From Pikeienuella litoralis (GTDB lineage Bacteria > Pseudomonadota > Alphaproteobacteria > Rhodobacterales > Rhodobacteraceae), in the NCBI RefSeq assembly GCF_037646705.1, contig NZ_JBBHER010000009.1, positions 62,001 through 126,000 on the forward strand: DNA of 64,000 bases, given 5' to 3'. The notes below the pieces were generated by a model, which saw only the letters and a program-made list of their open reading frames with translations, was not told the DNA's origin and did not search any database. A program made the translations under genes and the position numbers. Shown here piece after piece: positions 43,215 through 52,440 of this stretch; positions within the stretch are counted from its first letter, which is position 1, and each line of letters starts with the position of its first letter.

Positions 43215-44228
43215 ATGAAGCGCCTAGATCATGCAGTGAACCGACGTGCTTTCAACCAACTTCTTGTTGGCGCGGGCGCGGCCGGAGTCGGTGTTCACGC
43301 ATTTCCTCTTCATGCGCAGACGCTGAAGACGGTGAACTTCAGTGAAGCCGTTCACAACCTCGGATACATAAATCTGTATGTCGGCATGCACGCCGGCATC
43401 TTCGAGAAGAACGGCCTCGCCATGAAAGTATCGGCGGCCGGCGGCGACACCCAGACCTTCGCGTCGGTTCTCGGGGGGTCGTCCGACTTCGCGATCGGCG
43501 ACGCCACGATGGCGCAGATTTCTCGCGAGCAGGGCGGCCCCGGCATGGTGGTGGGGACGGTGATCCAGAGGGCGCATTATTTCGGCGTCTCGAAGACGCT
43601 CGACATGATAACCGATCCGAAGGACTTCAAGGGCCTGACGATCGTGACCTCGCCAGAGCCCAACACGAACTTCTCCGTCGCCAAGCGCATGCTGGAGACG
43701 GCCGGTCTTCGCGTCGGCGAGGACACCAAGATTCTCCAGGTCAGCCCCGGGACCGAGATCGCCGCGATGCTGGCCGGACAGGCGGACATGGCGATCGCGT
43801 ACCAGCCGTCGGTCGCGTCGGCGGTCGACCAGGGAGCGAAAGTCGTCTTCGACTTCTCGAACTATGTCGGCCCGTTCTGCAACACCGGAATCATGGTGCT
43901 CGAATCCACGATCGAGCGCGACCCGGAGATGGTGCAGGCGCTGGTGACGTCCTTCGAGGAAGCGTCGCGGCGCACGTATTCCGACCCCGAATTCTCCATG
44001 GAGGTCGCGCGGAAGGAGTTCCCCGACCTGCCCGGCAACGTGGTGGACGCCGCCATCGCCGCGGAGCTCGAATTCAAGATCCCCGCCGAGACGGTCGTGG
44101 TTCAGCGGGATCAGTGGGACAACCTGATGGATATGCAGCTCTATCTGGGGAACATTCAGGGCACCGTCCCCTACGAGGACATCGTCGACAATTCCTTTGC
44201 GGAAAAGGCAGTCGCGAGTCTTGGCTGA
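43215..44228 (+). CDS. Tat-exported NitT/TauT-type ABC substrate-binding protein
   Basis: A 337-residue protein; ATG 43215 follows GGGAGGAACATCAG. The N terminus has NRRAFNQLL (residues 9-17), a twin-arginine export motif, then a hydrophobic stretch ending in LHAQ. The mature part is of the SsuA/THI5-like family (GMHAGIFEKNGL and LGGSSDFAIGDATMA motifs), which bind nitrate, taurine, sulfonates, pyrimidine precursors or other small compounds. The gene for an amidase at the end of the operon suggests an amide ligand, by inference. The ATPase gene overlaps its 3' end. Confidence 0.82.
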   Translation: MKRLDHAVNRRAFNQLLVGAGAAGVGVHAFPLHAQTLKTVNFSEAVHNLGYINLYVGMHAGIFEKNGLAMKVSAAGGDTQTFASVLGGSSDFAIGDATMAQISREQGGPGMVVGTVIQRAHYFGVSKTLDMITDPKDFKGLTIVTSPEPNTNFSVAKRMLETAGLRVGEDTKILQVSPGTEIAAMLAGQADMAIAYQPSVASAVDQGAKVVFDFSNYVGPFCNTGIMVLESTIERDPEMVQALVTSFEEASRRTYSDPEFSMEVARKEFPDLPGNVVDAAIAAELEFKIPAETVVVQRDQWDNLMDMQLYLGNIQGTVPYEDIVDNSFAEKAVASLG

Positions 44229-45039
44229 CGGCGGCGTTGCGACGATATCGGGACCGGATCCGACGGCTGAGATTCCACCTCTCCGTGTGATTCACGTCTC
44301 AAAAAGCTATGACGTGGGCGATCACCGCGCCCACGTCATTCGGGATCTCACCGTGACCCTGCACTCAGGGGAGATCGTTTCGATCGTCGGCCCGTCCGGC
44401 TGCGGGAAGTCGTCCCTGCTCAACGTGGTCTCAGGCCTCATTCCCCCGTCTTCCGGCGAGATCTACTGGTATGACAAACCGCTGGCGGGAGTGCCGCCCC
44501 GGGTTGGATACATGCTCCAGAAGGATCTTCTCCTGCCCTGGCGCACCGCGATCCAGAACGTGGTTCTGGGGCTCGAGATCGCCGAGGTCGACCGCTCGGA
44601 GGCCCGTGAGCGCGCGGCGCTCATGCTCGACCGGTTGGGCCTGCGCGGGTTCGAGAGCGCATATCCGGCCACGCTTTCCGGCGGTCAGCGCCAGCGCGTG
44701 GCGCTCGCGCGCACGCTCGTCACCGACCCCGAGGTCATGCTGCTCGACGAGCCGTTCGCGGCGCTCGACTTCCAATCAAAGCTGCTCATCGAGAACGACA
44801 CCGCGGCGCTTGTGCGCGGGGAGCATCGCTCAGTGCTTCTGATCACACATGATGTCGAAGAAGCCGTGTCGATGTCCGATCGGGTTCTCGTCCTCTCACA
44901 AAGACCAACATCCGTGATCAGAACATATGAAATCGATCTGCCGGGCGCGCGCACGGACATGATGGAGGCGCGCAAGAGCCCGGGCTTTCAGGAATATGTG
45001 CGCGCCATCTGGAACGATCTTCAGAGCGAGTCGTCCTGA
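44221..45039 (+). CDS. NitT/TauT-type ABC transporter ATPase
   Basis: A 272-residue ATPase with Walker A GPSGCGKSS, Q-loop MLQKDLLLPWRT (the TauB/SsuB form), signature LSGGQRQR, Walker B VMLLDEPFAALD and switch THDVEEA. The most likely start is TTG 44221, overlapping the stop of the binding protein gene by eight bases; TTG 44197 is possible, and no ATG or GTG fits. Its stop overlaps the next gene by one base. It powers the adjacent permease. Confidence 0.87.
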   Translation: MADGGVATISGPDPTAEIPPLRVIHVSKSYDVGDHRAHVIRDLTVTLHSGEIVSIVGPSGCGKSSLLNVVSGLIPPSSGEIYWYDKPLAGVPPRVGYMLQKDLLLPWRTAIQNVVLGLEIAEVDRSEARERAALMLDRLGLRGFESAYPATLSGGQRQRVALARTLVTDPEVMLLDEPFAALDFQSKLLIENDTAALVRGEHRSVLLITHDVEEAVSMSDRVLVLSQRPTSVIRTYEIDLPGARTDMMEARKSPGFQEYVRAIWNDLQSESS

Positions 45040-45860
45040 TGGCCGATGACCTGCTCACCCTGCTGCCGGAGGCCGAACGCGCGGCGCGGCGCAGAGCGCG
45101 CACCGTTCGCGCCGGCGCCATCCTCGCGTGCCAGGTCGGCATTCTGGTTTTTCTCCTCGGGTTCTGGGAATGGGCGACGGTGGGGAACCGCGAGCTCGCC
45201 TTCCTGTTCGGCTCGCCGAGCGCCGTCTGGACCTTTATCGTGCGCGGCTGGCTGGATGGAACGCTTCTGCGCGACACCTATGTGACGGGAGCGGAGACCG
45301 TCATCGGCTTCCTGCTCGGCAACGCCATGGGGACGCTGCTGGGCCTCTCTCTCTGGTATTCACAGTTCGTCGCGCGGGTGGTTCAACCTTATGTGATCGC
45401 GATCGGCGCCATCCCGATCATCGCGCTCGCTCCGATCATCATCATCTGGTTCGGAACCGGCCTCGCCTCCAAGGTGGTCATGGCGACGCTCTCGGTCGTG
45501 GTGATCGCGCTCCTGACGTCCTACAAGGGCGCATCGAGCGTCGACCCCGACGAGATGAATTTGTTCCGCACGCTTGGGGCCAGCAAATTTCAGATGTTTC
45601 GGCGGCTGGTGATTCCGTCCGCCCTGTCCGACATCTTTTCGGGGCTTCGTCTGACCGTCGGCTTTGCGCTGATCGGGGCGATCATCGGCGAATTCATGTC
45701 GTCGTCCGAGGGCCTCGGCCACGCGATTTTCCAGGCGGGCTCGCTCTACAACATCCCCAAGGTGTTCGCAGGGCTGGTCGCGACGATCGCCCTGGCTCTG
45801 GTGTTGACCTGGGTGGTCGGAAAGCTGGAACGTCTGCTCACCCCGTGGAAGACGGATTGA
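45039..45860 (+). CDS. NitT/TauT-type ABC transporter permease
   Basis: A 273-residue inner-membrane permease with about six hydrophobic segments. The EAA-type loop facing the ATPase lies near residue 180 (TLGASKFQMFRRLVIPSA), as in TauC/SsuC proteins, and PIIALAPIIIIWFG near 126 is typical. It starts on the TGATG overlap with the ATPase gene. One permease gene is enough for a homodimeric channel. Confidence 0.88.
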   Translation: MADDLLTLLPEAERAARRRARTVRAGAILACQVGILVFLLGFWEWATVGNRELAFLFGSPSAVWTFIVRGWLDGTLLRDTYVTGAETVIGFLLGNAMGTLLGLSLWYSQFVARVVQPYVIAIGAIPIIALAPIIIIWFGTGLASKVVMATLSVVVIALLTSYKGASSVDPDEMNLFRTLGASKFQMFRRLVIPSALSDIFSGLRLTVGFALIGAIIGEFMSSSEGLGHAIFQAGSLYNIPKVFAGLVATIALALVLTWVVGKLERLLTPWKTD

Positions 45861-45873
45861 AAAGGAGCCGAGA

Positions 45874-46806
45874 ATGACTGCAGATAACGGAGCCGCGCTT
45901 GTCCGCAAGCAAGGCAACATCAAATACGCGCTGTCTGGCGATGACGCGTTCGTCGCGTCGATGACGCCCGGCGAGGTTTTCACCGTCGAATGCGCAATCA
46001 ACGTCAATGACGGAACCATCCGCCATCTCGGCCAGCAGCTGACGCCCGCGGATGTGACGCTGCCATATGTCAACGGCGCGACCGGCCCGATCGAGATCAA
46101 GGGGGCGCAACCCGGCGACATGCTCTCGGTCGAAGTTCTCGACATGAAGCTGAACGGGTTGGGCTTCACCGCGCTCTGGCCCGGGATCGGCATCTTTCCC
46201 GACTGGGTCAGGCGCAAGGAGTTCGGCATCAGAACCCGCGTCGTCGAGGTGAGCGACGGGGTGGTTCATTGGTCGGACAGCGTCAAGTTTCCGATCCGGC
46301 CGATGATCGGCGTCGTCGGAGTGGCTCCGCTCCATGGCGCGGTGCTGACGATGGACAACGGCACGCACGGCGGCAACATGGATGTTCAGGAGATGACCAC
46401 CGGCAACACGGTGATGTTGCGGGTCAATCGCGAGGGCGCGCATCTCTTCCTCGGCGACTGCCACGCGATTCAGGGCGACGGCGAAGTGAACGGCATGGGC
46501 GCGATCGAGATCGCCGCCGATCTGACGGTGCGGGTCTCGCTCGAACCGGCGCCGGAGCGGCTCATTCATCCGCGCATCGAGACGCCCACCCACATCTGCA
46601 CAACCGGCTGCGCCCGCCCGCTCGAGGACGCCATGCGCATCGCGTTCGAGGAAATGGTCTACTGGCTGGAGGACAGCTACGGCGTCCCCGCCCACGAGGG
46701 CTACATGCTCCTGGGGCAGATAGCGGAGGCGCGGTGCACGCAGATGGTCAATCCCAAATACACCTATATCTGCAAGGTATCAAAGGACGTGCTGAAGCAG
46801 CTTTGA
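45874..46806 (+). CDS. Acetamidase/formamidase family enzyme
   Basis: A 310-residue protein of the FmdA/AmdA family, which hydrolyses formamide, acetamide and similar short amides to the acid and ammonia. Seen are TPGEVFTVEC near the start, GPIEIKGAQPGDMLSVEVLDM (about residues 69-89), GNMDVQEMTTGNTV and HLFLGDCHAIQGDGEV (near 190-205), blocks conserved in the family. It starts 13 bases after the permease gene, so uptake and hydrolysis are co-expressed, a nitrogen-scavenging operon. The exact amide is unknown. Confidence 0.87.
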   Translation: MTADNGAALVRKQGNIKYALSGDDAFVASMTPGEVFTVECAINVNDGTIRHLGQQLTPADVTLPYVNGATGPIEIKGAQPGDMLSVEVLDMKLNGLGFTALWPGIGIFPDWVRRKEFGIRTRVVEVSDGVVHWSDSVKFPIRPMIGVVGVAPLHGAVLTMDNGTHGGNMDVQEMTTGNTVMLRVNREGAHLFLGDCHAIQGDGEVNGMGAIEIAADLTVRVSLEPAPERLIHPRIETPTHICTTGCARPLEDAMRIAFEEMVYWLEDSYGVPAHEGYMLLGQIAEARCTQMVNPKYTYICKVSKDVLKQL

Positions 46807-46866
46807 TCGGGTTCATGGCTGACGTCGGGCCTCGATAGACGCTGCGCCGTCAGGCGCGCGCGCCCG

Positions 46867-46908
46867 CTTCGAGCGATCGGGAGCAATATCTCCTTTGGTC
46901 GCTCGGAG
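46867..46908. terminator. Hairpin between convergent amidase and ABC ATPase genes
   Basis: A 12-bp stem with two wobble pairs (46867-46878 and 46897-46908) encloses a smaller GGAG/CTCC stem. No T run follows on either strand. Its place between convergent genes suggests a transcription barrier, with low confidence. The rest of 46807-46996 holds nothing recognised. Confidence 0.35.
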
Positions 46909-46996
46909 CGCGTCGGCCGGTCTCAGCCTGGCGGCGTTCGCCCCGAACCGGAGGCCCGGCGCCGCCGCCCGCGAATCCGCCGATGACCGGCGCCGA

Positions 46997-48007
46997 TCAA
47001 GGGCGGGGCTGGGCTCCGGGCGCTTCCGCGGCGGGGGGCGCAGGCGCTGCGGCGGCGCCGAGCGGGTGGTGGCAGCGGAAGATATGGCCCTCGCCGCGGC
47101 GCTCCGGCGCTTCATCGACGCAGCGTTGATCCGCGAACTGGCAGCGCGGATGAAAGGCGCAGCCGGAGGGCGGGTTGACCGGGCTCGGAAACTCCGCTTC
47201 GAGCCCGTGCAGCTCGGGCAGGCGCGCGCCCGCGCGAGGCGGGAGAACCGCCTTCAGCAGCGCGTCCGAATAGGGATGGCGCGGATGGGCGAACACCTCC
47301 GCGCTCGGCCCGTTCTCCACGATCTGGCCGAGATACATCACCGCCACTTCATCAGCGAGGTGATGCACCACGGCCAGATTGTGGCTGATCAGGATCATCG
47401 TCAGGTCGAACTCGCGCTTCAGCCGGCTGAGGAGATTGAGGATCTGCGACTGAACGGAGACGTCGAGCGCCGATGTCGGCTCATCGCAGATCAGGATCTT
47501 CGGCTCTCCGATCAGCGCGCGCGCGATGGCGACGCGCTGCCGTTGCCCGCCGGAAAGCTGGCTCGGATAGGTGGAGATCAGGTGCTCCGGCAAGCCGACC
47601 TCCTTCGCCATCTCCCGCGCGCGGCGGCGCCGGAAGGCGGCGTTCCCCTCGCCGCGCACGGTCAGCGGCGCGGCGATGATCGCCTCGACGGTCATGCGCG
47701 GGTTGAGCGAGGAGTACGGGTCCTGGAAAACCGGCTGGATCAGGCGGGCGCGCTCGATCCGGCCATAGGATGTGATCGGGCGCCCCTCGACCAGCACCTC
47801 GCCCGATGTCGCCTCCTCCACGCCGAGGAGGATCTTCGCGAGGGTGCTTTTCCCGCAGCCGGATTCGCCGACGAGGCCGAGCGTGCGCCCGCGCGCCACC
47901 GTAAGATCGACGCCCCTGAGCGCGCGCAGGGTCTGCTTTCGGGCGAAGGAGCCGCCAACGGAATAATCGCGAGTGACGCCGCGCATGGTGAGGGTCTCGG
48001 CGGTCAT
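46997..48007 (-). CDS. Dpp/Opp-type ABC transporter ATPase, second (F-type)
   Basis: A 336-residue ATPase. Walker A GESGCGKST, Q-loop FQDPYSSLNPRM (the OppF/DppF form), signature LSGGQRQR, Walker B ILICDEPTSALDV, switch ISHNLAVV. The C-terminal oligopeptide domain has Cys residues in GCAFHPRCQFADQRC. ATG 48007 overlaps the stop of the partner ATPase gene (ATGA). It is the last gene of an A-B-C-D-F importer operon with the CocE hydrolase gene at its head. Confidence 0.92.
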   Translation of the reverse strand: MTAETLTMRGVTRDYSVGGSFARKQTLRALRGVDLTVARGRTLGLVGESGCGKSTLAKILLGVEEATSGEVLVEGRPITSYGRIERARLIQPVFQDPYSSLNPRMTVEAIIAAPLTVRGEGNAAFRRRRAREMAKEVGLPEHLISTYPSQLSGGQRQRVAIARALIGEPKILICDEPTSALDVSVQSQILNLLSRLKREFDLTMILISHNLAVVHHLADEVAVMYLGQIVENGPSAEVFAHPRHPYSDALLKAVLPPRAGARLPELHGLEAEFPSPVNPPSGCAFHPRCQFADQRCVDEAPERRGEGHIFRCHHPLGAAAAPAPPAAEAPGAQPRP

Positions 48008-49038
48008 GCGCCCGCCTCCTCGGCGTCGGCCCGGATCCAGACCTCCGGGTCGCGCGTGGCGGGGTCGTCGGGCAGGACGCAGCGCATCTTGCGCCCGCCG
48101 CCGACGTCCCTGAGCGGGACCGGCGCCGCCGCGCAGCGCGGCTCGGCGTAGGGGCAGCGGTCGATGAAGCCGCACGCCGCAAGCTCCCCCTCCTGCCGCG
48201 GGACGACGCCGGGAATGAAGCCCAGCATCTCGCCCTGGCGGGTCTCGCCCGGAACCGGGATCGAGCGCATCAGACCCTCGGTGTAGGGATGGAGCGGCTG
48301 GCTGAGAATATCGGCGCAATCGCCGGTCTCGACCACTTCGCCGCCATACATCACGACGATGCGGTCCGCGACGCCGGCGACCACCCCGAGGTCATGCGTG
48401 ATCAGGACGAGGCCGATGCCGGTCTCGCGCTGGATATCCCGCAGCAGCCGCAGGATTTGCGCCTGGATGGTGACGTCGAGCGCGGTCGTCGGCTCATCCG
48501 CGATGATCAGCTCCGGCTCGCAGAGCAGCGCCATCGCGATCATCACCCGCTGGCGCAGCCCGCCCGAAAGCTGGTGCGGATATTGCGACAGCCGCTCCTC
48601 CGGCGTCGGAATCCCGACCTTGCGCAGAAGCTCCAGCGCCCGCGCCCGCGCCGCGCCGCGCGTGACCCGCCGATGCTGGCGCAGGATCTCGCACATCTGG
48701 TCGCCGATCCGGTAGCAGGGATCGAGCGCGGTCATCGGGTCCTGAAAGATCATCGCGATGCGGTCGCCGCGAAGTCGCCGCCAGCGCCGCCGGCTGACGC
48801 TGGAGATCGACTCGCCGTTCAGCTCGATGCGCTCCGAGCGCGCGCGCGCCGCGCGGGGCAGAAGCCCCATGATCGCGAGCGCGGTCAGGCTCTTGCCGCA
48901 GCCGGATTCGCCGACGATGGCGACGGTCTCGCCCCGGCCGACGGTGAGGTCGACCCGGCGCACCGGCTTCAGCAGGGCGCCGGGCGTCGGGATCTCCACG
49001 CTCAGGTTGACGACGTCCAGGATCGGGGGCGCGCTCAT
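48004..49038 (-). CDS. Dpp/Opp-type ABC transporter ATPase, first (D-type)
   Basis: A 344-residue ATPase with Walker A GESGCGKS, FQDPMTALDP, signature LSGGLRQRVMIAMAL (D-type with Leu in place of Gln), Walker B LIIADEPTTALDV and THDLGVVAG. A cysteine-rich C-terminal segment (CGFIDRCPYAEPRC) belongs to the OppD/DppD C-terminal domain. It forms a heterodimer with the following F-type ATPase. Its start lies just after the stop of the permease gene. Confidence 0.92.
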   Translation of the reverse strand: MSAPPILDVVNLSVEIPTPGALLKPVRRVDLTVGRGETVAIVGESGCGKSLTALAIMGLLPRAARARSERIELNGESISSVSRRRWRRLRGDRIAMIFQDPMTALDPCYRIGDQMCEILRQHRRVTRGAARARALELLRKVGIPTPEERLSQYPHQLSGGLRQRVMIAMALLCEPELIIADEPTTALDVTIQAQILRLLRDIQRETGIGLVLITHDLGVVAGVADRIVVMYGGEVVETGDCADILSQPLHPYTEGLMRSIPVPGETRQGEMLGFIPGVVPRQEGELAACGFIDRCPYAEPRCAAAPVPLRDVGGGRKMRCVLPDDPATRDPEVWIRADAEEAGA

Positions 49039-49039
49039 C

Positions 49040-49933
49040 TCAGGCTTTCCCTTCCGGGGTCGTCACGTCGCGCAGCGCGTCGCCAACCAGGTTGACCGAG
49101 AAGATCAGCAGCACCAGCGCGGCGCCGGGGATGGCGATCATCCACGGGCGAAACAGCATCTGGCCCTTGGCTTCGGCCACCATCAACCCCCAGGAGACCT
49201 GCGGCGGCTGTACGCCGAGCCCGAGAAAGGACAGCGCCGCCTCCAGCAGGATCGCGTGCGCGACCTCGATCGAGGCGACGACGATCAGCGGCCCGATGAT
49301 GTTGGGCAGGATCTCCCGGAACAGGATCCGCGCGGTCGAGCTGCCGATGGCGCGGGCCGAGATGATATACTCGCGCGAGGCCACCTGCTGCGTCGCGGCG
49401 CGCACCACGATGGCGAAGCGATCCCAGAGCAGGAGGCCGATCACCAGGATCAGCAGCCAGAGCGAATTGCCGATCAGCGCCACCACGACCAGCGCCACCA
49501 GCACCACCGGCAAGGTCAGGCGGATGGTGATGACGAAATTGATGATCAGGTCGGGCCAGCCGCCCCAATAGCCCGCGGCGACGCCCATCGCCGTGCCGAT
49601 CGCGCCCGAGATGAGCACCGTGCAGAACCCGAGAACAAGCGAAATGCGCGCGCCGTAAAGGAGGCGCGCCAGATAGTCCCGCCCGAGATTGTCGGTGCCG
49701 AAAATATGCTCCCAGCTTCCCTTTTCCGCCCAGACCGGCGGAATGTAGCGCCGCGCGAGGTCCTGAAGCGTCGGGTCATGGGGCGTCAGGAGCGGAGCGA
49801 AGATCGCGGCGAGGATGATCGCCGTGATGATCAGCCCGCCAATCCAGATCCCGCCGTGCCGGAGCGCGCGGCGGACCGCGATCTGGCCCGGCGAAAGCGA
49901 AATCGGCGTCGGAAGGGTGCGCGCGCCGCTCAT
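49040..49933 (-). CDS. Dpp/Opp-type ABC transporter permease (C-type)
   Basis: A 297-residue permease with an N-terminal cytoplasmic region and six membrane helices. FGTDNLGRDYLARLLYGARISL (about residues 78-99, seen in short pieces FGTDNLGRD and GARISL) is the DppC/OppC motif. The EAA loop lies near 196-215. ATG 49933 overlaps the stop of the B-type permease gene by four bases; the open frame continues upstream, but only as an artefact. Confidence 0.9.
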   Translation of the reverse strand: MSGARTLPTPISLSPGQIAVRRALRHGGIWIGGLIITAIILAAIFAPLLTPHDPTLQDLARRYIPPVWAEKGSWEHIFGTDNLGRDYLARLLYGARISLVLGFCTVLISGAIGTAMGVAAGYWGGWPDLIINFVITIRLTLPVVLVALVVVALIGNSLWLLILVIGLLLWDRFAIVVRAATQQVASREYIISARAIGSSTARILFREILPNIIGPLIVVASIEVAHAILLEAALSFLGLGVQPPQVSWGLMVAEAKGQMLFRPWMIAIPGAALVLLIFSVNLVGDALRDVTTPEGKA

Positions 49934-50847
49934 GAAACCCTGATCCGCGGGTCGAGAAGAGCGTTGAGCAGGTCGGCCAGAAGCGTCAGCAGCGCATAGG
50001 CCGTGGCGATGACCAGAAGAATGGCCTGGATGATCTCGATATCGGCGCGTTGGATCGATTCCCACGCGAGATACCCGATGCCTTTCAACGAGAAGATCGT
50101 CTCGATCACGATCGAGCCGCCAAGCATGAAGCCGAGCTGAACCGCCGCGAGCGACACGACCGGGATGACCGCATGGCGAAGGCTGTGGCGCAGCACCACC
50201 CGCCAGGGCGCGAGCCCATAGGCGCGCGCGGTGCGGACATGGTCGGATTGGAGCACGTCCATCATGCCGGAGCGGGTCAGCCGCATGATCGCCGGCGTCG
50301 CGTAATAGCCGAGCGCGATCGACGGCATGAGATAGTTGAGCCAGCCGCCGCTGCCGGAGATCGGCAGCCAGCGCAGATAGACGCCGAAGATATACATCAG
50401 CCCAAGTCCGAACAGGAAAGACGGCAGCGCCTGCCCGGCGACCGCGATCCAGAGCGCGATCCGGTCGATCAGGGTGTTCGGAAAGAGCGCGGCGAAGACG
50501 CCGAGCGGGATCGAAAGCAGCAATGCGAAGCTGAGCGCGAGCGCCCCGAGCGTCGCGGTCACCGGCATGTGCTCCGCCAGAACCGCGCCCGCGTCCATTC
50601 TCAGATAGTAGGAGCGGCCGAAATCGCCGCCGAGCAACCGGCCGACCCAATCGAGATACTGGGCGGCGAGCGGACGGTCGAAACCGAAGGTCGCCCGCAC
50701 CGCGGCGATGTCCGCGCTGCTGGCCCCTTCGCCGGCCATGGCCGCGGCCGGATCCCCCGAAAGGTGAACCAGCATGAAGGCGACGATCGAGGTGACGACG
50801 ATCACCAGCGCCGTCAGCCCCAGGCGTTTCGCGATAAACGCAGCCAT
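49930..50847 (-). CDS. Dpp/Opp-type ABC transporter permease (B-type)
   Basis: A 305-residue permease with six hydrophobic segments. LVHLSGDPAAAMAG (near residues 26-39) and the long periplasmic loop with GLDQPL-like FDRPLAAQYLDW are typical of DppB/OppB. The EAA loop (DHVRTARAYGLAPWRVVLRHSL) lies near 205-226. ATG 50847 follows GGGAGCGTTT. It is separated from the binding protein gene by a short spacer with a strong hairpin. Confidence 0.9.
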   Translation of the reverse strand: MAAFIAKRLGLTALVIVVTSIVAFMLVHLSGDPAAAMAGEGASSADIAAVRATFGFDRPLAAQYLDWVGRLLGGDFGRSYYLRMDAGAVLAEHMPVTATLGALALSFALLLSIPLGVFAALFPNTLIDRIALWIAVAGQALPSFLFGLGLMYIFGVYLRWLPISGSGGWLNYLMPSIALGYYATPAIMRLTRSGMMDVLQSDHVRTARAYGLAPWRVVLRHSLRHAVIPVVSLAAVQLGFMLGGSIVIETIFSLKGIGYLAWESIQRADIEIIQAILLVIATAYALLTLLADLLNALLDPRIRVS

Positions 50848-50864
50848 AAACGCTCCCGCACCGT

Positions 50865-50890
50865 CATGCGGGGGATTTCTCCCCCGCATG
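50865..50890 (-). terminator. Intercistronic hairpin between binding-protein and permease genes
   Basis: A perfect 11-bp stem (50865-50875 and 50880-50890) with a 4-base loop lies eight bases after the stop of the binding protein gene. No T run follows, so it is more likely a transcript-stabilising 3' hairpin than a true terminator. Confidence 0.7.
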
Positions 50891-50898
50891 GAGCCGTC

Positions 50899-52440
50899 TT
50901 ATTTCCACTTCGCCAGATAGAAGTGGGCCATTTCATCAGGCGTCACCGGATAGTCCAGCTCCTTGTTGAAGGCGTAGGTCCGGCCGTAGACGAAGAGCGG
51001 GATGTAATAGGCCTGATCCGCGATCTTCTTCAGCGCCTTGGAGTAGAACGCCTTGCGCACTTCGGGGTCGGAGTTGGTGTCGGCCTTGTCCAGCCAGTCC
51101 CGCACCTCCGCGTCGCGCGCATAATCGTCCGAGCTGAACTTGAAGTAGTAGCTGGTGCTGGCGGAGACATCGAGCATCCCGTTCGAGCCGAGCGTGAGAT
51201 GCGCGAGCGCCGCCTTGTCGTCGACGATCAGCGGCCGAAGCGCCCGCCACTGGAGGAACTGGAGATCCGCATCGATGCCCACGGCGCGGAGGTAGTTCAG
51301 AACCGCCTCCGAATAGGGCCGGTCGCGATAGGCGTAGAAGGGAATCTCGAACCCGTCCGGATACCCGGCCTCCGCCAGCAGGGCCTTCGCCTTTTCAGGG
51401 TCGTAGGCGTATTGCGTGACATCGGTCTCACAGCCGAACTGAACCGGCACGCACATGGACCTCTGCACCGCGGAGCCTTCGCCGACGAGGTTCTTGCTCA
51501 GCGACTCGCGGTCGATGGCGTGGGCGATCGCCTGGCGGACGCGAACATCCTGCAGCGGCGTCTCTCCGGTCCGGCCGGCCGCGTCGAGCGACAGGAAGGA
51601 CATGCGCATCGTCGGCGCGGAGACGACGGTGAGGTTCTCCATCTCCCTGAGAAGGTCGGCGTTTTCGGGCGGGACGCCCCAGATCCAGTCGACGCCGCCG
51701 GTCATCAGCTCGGCGATCTGGGTCTCCGGGTCCTTGATCGTCTTGTAGACGATCTTGCCGATCGACGGCTTCCCTTTCGGGCTCCCGTCGAAATAGTTCT
51801 CGTTCTTCTCCAGCGTCACGGACTGCCCGGGCTGGTAATCCGTCAGGATGTAGGGGCCGGTGCAGACCGGCAGAACCGCGCCCCAGTCGCGCCGCGTGGC
51901 GCCGTCCGCGCCGGGAACCTCCGGCGCGTTGTCATAATGCCCGGAGGGAAACATCGGCGCGGTGCCGGTCAGATACTCCAGCGCGGCCGGGGTCGGCGCG
52001 TCCGCGTGAATCCGCACCGTGTGCGGGTCGACGACCTCGACGGTGTCGATCCACTCGATGATGACGCGGACCTTCATGCCGCTGTCGGGCGCCGCGACAT
52101 GGTTGAGCGTGTACGCGACGTCTTCAGCGTCGAAATCGGTGCCATCGTGGAACTTGACGCCCTCGCGGAGCTTCAGCTCCAGGGTGACATCGTCGATCCA
52201 TTCCCAGCTCGTGGCCAGGAGCGGCACGTATTCGTTGGTCATCGGATCGCGGTGAACCAGGCTGTCGCACTGGGCGTAGGTCGTGATCAGCGCTTCGCGC
52301 TGGTTCCCGTAGTAGAGATCCGGGGTGTCTATCTCCGTGGAGGTGGCCCACGTGAAGGTGTCGGTGTCCTTGCCCGCGTGCGCGGCCGCGCCCGCCATCG
52401 CGACCACCGCGAACGTCAAGGCTGCTTTCCTGATCAACAT
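50899..52440 (-). CDS. Dpp-type ABC substrate-binding protein
   Basis: A 513-residue periplasmic protein of the SBP_bac_5 family. Residues 1-22 are a signal peptide (MLIRKAALTFAVVAMAG). LLATSWEWIDDVTLELKLREGVKFHDGTDF near residues 75-105, in short pieces, is the classic SBP_bac_5 N-terminal motif, and VRQAIAHAIDRESL lies near 310. It binds peptides, glutathione-like compounds or other organic molecules. ATG 52440 follows GGAGAGGAAACCGG. The upstream CocE gene overlaps this start by seven bases, so expression is coupled. Confidence 0.9.
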   Translation of the reverse strand: MLIRKAALTFAVVAMAGAAAHAGKDTDTFTWATSTEIDTPDLYYGNQREALITTYAQCDSLVHRDPMTNEYVPLLATSWEWIDDVTLELKLREGVKFHDGTDFDAEDVAYTLNHVAAPDSGMKVRVIIEWIDTVEVVDPHTVRIHADAPTPAALEYLTGTAPMFPSGHYDNAPEVPGADGATRRDWGAVLPVCTGPYILTDYQPGQSVTLEKNENYFDGSPKGKPSIGKIVYKTIKDPETQIAELMTGGVDWIWGVPPENADLLREMENLTVVSAPTMRMSFLSLDAAGRTGETPLQDVRVRQAIAHAIDRESLSKNLVGEGSAVQRSMCVPVQFGCETDVTQYAYDPEKAKALLAEAGYPDGFEIPFYAYRDRPYSEAVLNYLRAVGIDADLQFLQWRALRPLIVDDKAALAHLTLGSNGMLDVSASTSYYFKFSSDDYARDAEVRDWLDKADTNSDPEVRKAFYSKALKKIADQAYYIPLFVYGRTYAFNKELDYPVTPDEMAHFYLAKWK

